The notes under the pieces: generated by a model
Databases searched by the model: none
What the model saw: the letters and a program-made list of their open reading frames with translations, nothing else
Told to the model about the DNA's origin: nothing
Translations under genes and position numbers: made by a program
Origin: SZUA-76 sp945787585
GTDB lineage: Bacteria > Pseudomonadota > Gammaproteobacteria > SZUA-140
DNA: 11,317 bases
Assembly: GCA_947258425.1 (NCBI GenBank)
Contig: CAMYIG010000083.1
Location: 1 to 11,317 of the forward strand
Reading direction: 5' to 3'
In this document: positions 6,618-11,317 of the stretch, one piece after another
Numbering within the stretch: position 1 is the stretch's first letter
How the letters are laid out: each line of letters opens with the position of its first letter

Positions 6618-8240
6618 AATGTCATAGTGAAAGCTAACAACTTTACCCAACCACGGTAACCACCCTGGATTTACATCCAGACCAGCAAGGCGAACAGGCA
6701 GACGTACATTATTAATCGCAGTATGAATATCCACGTGGCTCGGGCTAAACTTGATGGTCGCATCCATGCGTAGTAGCTCACTGTTCCACACCTCAGTTTT
6801 TGCATACCAGCGCTGCGCTAGCGCATTTAGCTCACCTAAGGCGGGTAGCGGTGCAAGTTGCTCGAGTGCCTGTCGAGTGTCGAAGCCAGTTTGCAGGCAG
6901 ATAAAATCGACCACAGAGTCATCCTGATCAAGCTGTAACGTCTGGCCAAGTCGATATAACCAGCCCCAGCCATCTGGCAATGCGCGCCAGTGTTCAGCCA
7001 TGATTGCCTGGCACTCAGGCCGATTAAGAAAATTTAAACAGTAAAATAGCCCGCCCTGCTGAGTGTGAATGACGCGCTGTTCCGCTTCGGATAACGGGGG
7101 CGTAACATCAGCGCTGTCATCTTCATTCATGATGCTTTCACGAACGTTATTTGATGTTGAACGCACATCGATCTCTTTATTAATGATGCCTTGTTTATTG
7201 CTTGAATCTTCAGATGATATTGAAGTTGAGGATGAGCGTCGCACCTGCTCTTTTGAATCTTTCTGTGCGAATAGCGCTGATGTTAACAGATCATGCTGTT
7301 TATCTTGTATCGAATTATTTTCATTAGCTGTTGCGTCGACTAATTCTCTTTTACTTTCTTTGCGTGTTGTCTTTTCGTTGCTTTGTGTGACAGCATTCGA
7401 TTTTATTGTTACATCGTCCTTCACCTGCGCCGGTTCTATTATTTTCCGATCATCATTCTCTGCAACTGAGATTGAATACTGTCGTTGACGTTTAGCCAGG
7501 TAACGTATCAATGCATCCGGTGCGTGCTGCAATGCCAACGGTGCAACCTCCAGTGCAATAATCAGCAGTGCCAGTAGGTAGCGTGGCTGTTCATATTCAG
7601 TCTGCTTAAACAGCGGTTGCCAGCGTATAAGTAACGGTTGCAGCAGGTGGGCCTGAATTTCTGGGACAGTAGTGATTGCCTCCACAGGAAGTGATTCATC
7701 TAAATAAGTCAATCGAATACCCAGCTTCCAGCTCAACTCATTGACTAACTGTTCGCTGTCAGCATCATTCAGCCGCAGCCACACATCTGCCAGTTTTTTT
7801 TGCTGATGAAGCTGGCTGCTGATGGCAGGCAGGTCAGTGAGGTATTCTGACAACAGCTGACGCAACGCGGCCGAGGGTGCCAATGAAAACAGATGTGACC
7901 AACGTTGCCAGTACCAGCGATGAGCGGCATGTCCACTGGCAAGATCCACTAATAGATACGCCAGCAGTTCAGTAAAGTTGTAAAATCGAATCGCATCGCT
8001 GTGCGCACCGGGTGGTTTTGCCTTGTCCAGTTTGTCGCGTGTGAGCTGGATTAATTCACGCGACAGCTGCTGCGCAGGCGCTTTGACACTTAACTGTCGA
8101 ATAAACACCCAGCTTTCGTCAACTGCCCTAGGCCAGCTGGTGTGCGCTACTTCCTGTTGTAGCCGCTGTTGCTGAACGACTGGGCCGCGAATCCGCAATT
8201 GGCCAATCGCGATATCATCTGCGCGCAACGTTTGTTCCAT
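6615..8240 (-). CDS. eCIS-associated accessory protein with disordered centre
   Basis: This 541-residue protein is read from ATG 8240; GTG at 8243 directly before it is a possible start. It ends at TGA 6617-6615, and that stop is part of the ribosome site of the ATPase gene. The N-terminal part (about 1-250) is helical and rich in Trp/Tyr/Leu (for example AAHRWYWQRWSHLF). Residues about 254-388 are polar and low in hydrophobics (Ser, Asn, Asp, Glu, Lys, Gln), almost certainly disordered, and encoded by AT-richer DNA. The C-terminal domain begins near VIHTQQGGLFYCLNFL (390-405) and ends with VNPGWLPWLGKVVSFHY. From memory, a Gly-Gly-x-Phe-Tyr segment and this kind of PGW...FHY ending occur in uncharacterised proteins, and in tape-measure-related proteins, encoded next to eCIS ATPases. 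No enzyme motif is visible. The gene is real beyond reasonable doubt; its role, perhaps particle length control or assembly, is inference. Confidence 0.9.
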   Translation of the reverse strand: MEQTLRADDIAIGQLRIRGPVVQQQRLQQEVAHTSWPRAVDESWVFIRQLSVKAPAQQLSRELIQLTRDKLDKAKPPGAHSDAIRFYNFTELLAYLLVDLASGHAAHRWYWQRWSHLFSLAPSAALRQLLSEYLTDLPAISSQLHQQKKLADVWLRLNDADSEQLVNELSWKLGIRLTYLDESLPVEAITTVPEIQAHLLQPLLIRWQPLFKQTEYEQPRYLLALLIIALEVAPLALQHAPDALIRYLAKRQRQYSISVAENDDRKIIEPAQVKDDVTIKSNAVTQSNEKTTRKESKRELVDATANENNSIQDKQHDLLTSALFAQKDSKEQVRRSSSTSISSEDSSNKQGIINKEIDVRSTSNNVRESIMNEDDSADVTPPLSEAEQRVIHTQQGGLFYCLNFLNRPECQAIMAEHWRALPDGWGWLYRLGQTLQLDQDDSVVDFICLQTGFDTRQALEQLAPLPALGELNALAQRWYAKTEVWNSELLRMDATIKFSPSHVDIHTAINNVRLPVRLAGLDVNPGWLPWLGKVVSFHYDI

Positions 8241-8246
8241 CACCGA

Positions 8247-11200
8247 CTAGCTCAACAGCTTTCGGCTGCGTTTATTGGCGAGCACCTGGAAACCTGTTTT
8301 AATCTGGATCGAGGCATTCGCCAACTGCACAATCTTCACCTGCGTTCCCTGTGGCGTGTGATCTTCTACTGCCAACATCGCGATCACTTGCTGCTGATTG
8401 TCGAGCAGTTGCAGTTGAGCACCCGGCGCAGGTATGCGGTTGAGTTTAACGTGTAATCGTTCACCCAGCTTTGAGATTCGTGGCGGCACATAGACACTAC
8501 CACGCACAATCTCCTGCGGATCACCCAGCGAGGCGTGAATCAGGGTGGCGCGAATCATATTGCGCATCGCGCTACGACTATTGGCCGAGGCACCATCATC
8601 TAACTGCCGGAACCACCAGGCGATTAATTCTGCAACGGTACGTGTTGCATTAAAATCATCCCGCTCGGCACGATCCAGCGCAGGCCACCACGAGACATCC
8701 TCGACACGAATACGATCATCTTCGGCCAGTTGCCCCCATTGTAGACGGAGTGATGGCGGCAGTTGATTTAGGCTTTCAAGCAGACAGTATTGGCACTGTT
8801 CCAGTTTTTCGCGCAGCGCCTGTGCATCTTTGCGCAGATGACCTGCCGAACTGGAACTGAGATCTTCCAGCGATAAAATGCGGGTGGCCTCAGTTTGCGT
8901 TTTTACGCTACTGGCCGTGTAGGTTGGCAGGCTGACTTTGGCCCACTGTTGCATCACCACACGGTTTTGATAATGCAAGGTCTTCAAACGACTCTGCAGT
9001 ACCGAGGTGTTGCCGGGTATCGGTGTTTTTGCAGGCCGCGCCTGAAAACGAAAACGCCGCATCTGTTCCAGATAGGGATAATGTGTAAACGGCGGCAACT
9101 TCGGCAGCAGATCTTTCAACGCCGTCCAGTCGCTCATCGGAATTTCAGTGACGGCATCAAAGAAACTACTCAGCTCCTCTGCCACGTCTACATCTTCACT
9201 CCAGTCGCAACCCGGTACAATGTCACGGCTGCTGCCGTAACGCAGTTCGAGTGGGTCGGCCAGCGGTGCTGACACCGGGGCCTGCCGCACGCGCACATAA
9301 TATAACCCGCGGATCGCGGTCGTGAGAATTCGCGTGCGTTCCAGGTTTTTTTTATACGCATCCAGCCAGTCTTCATCTAACAGCCGCTGAGCCACGCCAT
9401 AATCACCCAACTGTTCGATACGCAAACTATCACGCGCCTCAAGGGTCTCGCGCGCCGCCTGAATCAGTGCACTCAGTTTTTTTATTTCGGCCTGTTTATT
9501 GACATGATCACGCAGCTTACGTTGCAGCTTTCGTTCGATGCTATTGTAACGGGCTTCAACGATGGCAATCTGTCGTGTGAGTATCTGCCCCGCCTCAAAC
9601 AGTGCGGCATAGCGTGCCTGCGTCAGGTTGAGTTTGTCCGTTTCTTCATCGCCAGTTGTGGGCGGCAGGTTTTCAACCTCCTGTGGCGTTTTTAATTTAC
9701 CAGCCTTTCTTAATTTTGCTTTCAGTGCCGCAGCATCGGTTTTATCAAATAAGCTATCCAGCGTGACGATCAGTTCAGCCATGGCGTGATAGGCCTTGGA
9801 ATATTCATTCACTTCAGGATTGATGTGGTCCAGCACACCAAAACGATATTCTTTGGCTTCAAAAGCGGGACGCGTTAACGCCTTCTTAGGCAGATTGGCG
9901 AGCAGGTTCATACGCGACTGGTTGATATTAAGCTCAAACGCTGACGCGGTGGCTGGCCGATTGCGGATCATGCTACTGACGTTACTCGAAGTCGCACTGG
10001 AGGTATCCAGAAGTGAACGACTAAACGTACCAGCGTTCACCAGCGCACTGAGATTGACCGGTTCCATCAGCGCAAAATGGAATCCAGTACTGCTAGCAGC
10101 AGTACTGGCCTCTGCCACTGGCTCGGGTTTTTTTGCCCATTCCGGCTTAAGGTTAGCAAAAGGTAACCAGCGAGCAACCTGCAGACCACTGCCATCCCCC
10201 GCCACCCCGCCCGCTAATGAGGCCAGCGCCACCGTTTGTGAATCCAGCTGTTGACGTTGCAGGAGCAGATAATCGCGGCTCTTTTCCAGCCGTGAACGCA
10301 TCGCGCGAATCTGGTTTTCGATCATTTCCAGTTCCACCAGACCAATCGCATAGCGAATCACCACACCGTCCTGATCAGGGGTGGGGATTGGCGGAGGAAC
10401 ACGAACACCGTCGCTATCCACTAACCAGCTCATGTAAAAATCGGGGCGAGGCGGCGTGTTTTTATTATATGGATAAGGGATGCCTGGATTGGCAGGGTCC
10501 TGTAGTTCATCTTCTGCACGAGCAACGAGCGCGTTAAACACCATCTCTGGCAGTGGTGGCAACGGTTCGGGTTTGGGCAGATCCAGCATACGGATCTGCT
10601 CGGCATCCAGCACGGTGCTTTCGCTATGGTAATACAGCACATCAAATTGTGTGCGCCACTTGAACCAGGCGTTATACGCGCGCATAAAAAATCGATAAAT
10701 GTCTGATTCCAGTTGCGCATCCGTGGGCGGAATATCCAGTAGATCGGTTCGATAATCGGGTTCATTGACCGCTAACAGTAAACGAATTTTATCGCCGGCG
10801 GGCTGGCGCAGATCGATCACCCGACGCGGCAAATGGCGCTGGATCAACTCACCCACCGCTTCTTCAGGTGCCGGCACTATATCGATACCAAGATGATTGG
10901 GTAACCACAGCAGTGACGGCGTGATGGATGCGGGATTTTGTAACCACTCTAATGGCAATTGGCCTGCCGCAGGCAGATAACTGAGGTTAAGATTTGCATT
11001 AAGAAAATCCTCAAGCGGGGTGGCACTGTTAAGTGGGTCTTGCGCCGCTAACATCACCCGGCGCAGGGTCGCGTTAACCTGATTGAGCAGAACATGGTAA
11101 CCACTATTGGCTAACGCAGGGTAACGACCAGCCGCTTGCGATACCCAGTGAATGGCAAAGCCACTGCCTTCAGTGCGAATCGCAATCAGCGCGAGCGGCA

Positions 11201-11317
11201 CTGCATTTTTGAGTTGCTGCATAAACTGGCCATCGACACGGTCTGCGGCGACCCAGTTTTCAATTTCACCCTGTGTTGTGGTGGTGACGGCAGCGGGATC
11301 AATCGCGAGTCGATGTA
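8247..11317 (-). CDS. Large helix-rich eCIS-associated protein (5' end outside window)
   Basis: The frame is open from the window edge to TAG at 8249-8247. The first in-window ATG is at 11222, but the 31 codons before it (through HRLAIDPAAV and GEIENWVAADRVDGQF) read as normal protein, so the true start is probably upstream of 11317; at least 1,022 residues are visible. Numbering from Met at 11222: a mixed domain (1-230) with an aromatic helix RFFMRAYNAWFKWRTQFD; a Pro-rich stretch (about 215-280); a coiled-coil-like helix (about 285-335); an Ala/Ser-rich linker (about 360-375); a second, long coiled-coil-like region (about 540-630); a helical region with paired Trp near VSWWPALD and LIAWWFRQL; and a C-terminal beta-like domain (about the last 85 residues, from YVPPRISKLG). 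No signal peptide, transmembrane segment or catalytic motif is visible. The stop lies 6 bases before the next ATG. A structural or assembly role in the particle is likely by context; the family is not recognised. Confidence 0.9.
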   Translation of the reverse strand, partial: HRLAIDPAAVTTTTQGEIENWVAADRVDGQFMQQLKNAVPLALIAIRTEGSGFAIHWVSQAAGRYPALANSGYHVLLNQVNATLRRVMLAAQDPLNSATPLEDFLNANLNLSYLPAAGQLPLEWLQNPASITPSLLWLPNHLGIDIVPAPEEAVGELIQRHLPRRVIDLRQPAGDKIRLLLAVNEPDYRTDLLDIPPTDAQLESDIYRFFMRAYNAWFKWRTQFDVLYYHSESTVLDAEQIRMLDLPKPEPLPPLPEMVFNALVARAEDELQDPANPGIPYPYNKNTPPRPDFYMSWLVDSDGVRVPPPIPTPDQDGVVIRYAIGLVELEMIENQIRAMRSRLEKSRDYLLLQRQQLDSQTVALASLAGGVAGDGSGLQVARWLPFANLKPEWAKKPEPVAEASTAASSTGFHFALMEPVNLSALVNAGTFSRSLLDTSSATSSNVSSMIRNRPATASAFELNINQSRMNLLANLPKKALTRPAFEAKEYRFGVLDHINPEVNEYSKAYHAMAELIVTLDSLFDKTDAAALKAKLRKAGKLKTPQEVENLPPTTGDEETDKLNLTQARYAALFEAGQILTRQIAIVEARYNSIERKLQRKLRDHVNKQAEIKKLSALIQAARETLEARDSLRIEQLGDYGVAQRLLDEDWLDAYKKNLERTRILTTAIRGLYYVRVRQAPVSAPLADPLELRYGSSRDIVPGCDWSEDVDVAEELSSFFDAVTEIPMSDWTALKDLLPKLPPFTHYPYLEQMRRFRFQARPAKTPIPGNTSVLQSRLKTLHYQNRVVMQQWAKVSLPTYTASSVKTQTEATRILSLEDLSSSSAGHLRKDAQALREKLEQCQYCLLESLNQLPPSLRLQWGQLAEDDRIRVEDVSWWPALDRAERDDFNATRTVAELIAWWFRQLDDGASANSRSAMRNMIRATLIHASLGDPQEIVRGSVYVPPRISKLGERLHVKLNRIPAPGAQLQLLDNQQQVIAMLAVEDHTPQGTQVKIVQLANASIQIKTGFQVLANKRSRKLLS
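10084..10108. repeat. Perfect 11-bp inverted repeat with 3-base loop inside a gene
   Basis: Arms 10084-10094 (CCAGTACTGCT) and 10098-10108 (AGCAGTACTGG) are exact reverse complements around a 3-base loop, AGC on the plus strand. It lies in the Ala/Ser-rich linker (about residues 372-379) of the large upstream gene. No run of U follows it on the minus strand, so it is not a typical intrinsic terminator. It may simply follow from the repetitive Ala/Ser codons. Confidence 0.75.

Noticed and set aside
6607..6618. TTG at 6618 as the ATPase start
   Set aside because: This would overlap the preceding stop and place TGAGG inside the gene; ATG 6606 has that site at a proper 6-base spacing.
7069..7488. 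Plus-strand 139-codon frame opposite the AT-rich island
   Set aside because: Ser/Cys-rich antisense reading of a low-complexity coding segment; no ribosome site or recognisable motif, and the minus-strand frame is continuous through it.
9796..10254. Plus-strand 152-codon frame
   Set aside because: It lies wholly inside the large minus-strand gene, shows no family pattern, and the sense frame is open throughout.
1..11317. CRISPR array, tRNA/rRNA genes, insertion sequence or prophage ends
   Set aside because: No regularly spaced direct repeats, no RNA-gene-like sequences, no transposase motif or terminal inverted repeats were seen; the window is occupied by five contiguous genes.

Overview
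The whole window reads on the minus strand as one tightly packed gene block. Five large genes follow each other with gaps of 2 to 8 bases or an 8-base overlap, and no intergenic space is big enough for a promoter, terminator or RNA gene. Both outer genes are cut by the window: the first in transcription order runs in from beyond base 11317, and the last runs out past base 1. No stretch of 300 bases lacks a gene.

In transcription order (right to left) the genes are: a large, helix-rich protein of more than 1,000 residues, lacking its N terminus (11317 to 8247); a 541-residue protein with two conserved-looking ends and an AT-rich, polar, probably disordered middle (8240 to 6615); a 669-residue two-module AAA+ ATPase with a complete second ATPase core (6606 to 4597); a 315-residue protein of unknown family (4604 to 3657); and a giant protein of at least 1,218 residues with an acidic, disordered N-terminal part followed by long helical regions (3654 to 1).

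The best overall reading is the assembly/accessory end of an extracellular contractile injection system (eCIS), the phage-tail-like particles typified by Afp and PVC. The main support is the ATPase, whose sequence and size fit the Afp15-type AAA+ protein of these loci. The 541-residue protein also has features I recall from eCIS-associated proteins: a Gly-Gly-Leu-Phe-Tyr segment and a C terminus ending in a NPGWLPWLGKVVSFHY-like motif. No sheath, tube, spike or baseplate gene lies in the window, so this assignment depends on family resemblance and should be tested on the flanking DNA. The giant last gene could be a cargo/effector, a tape-measure-like structural protein or a surface/anchoring protein. 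The small gene just before it could be its partner or adaptor.

Base composition looks mid-range (a hand-counted line in the 315-residue gene is 57% GC). There are sharp local departures in the low-complexity segments: about 35 to 38% GC in the middle of the 541-residue gene and 80% in a Pro/Gly/Ala/Ser linker of the giant gene. Codon use and protein style suggest a proteobacterium, perhaps a gammaproteobacterium, but nothing in the window fixes the taxon.
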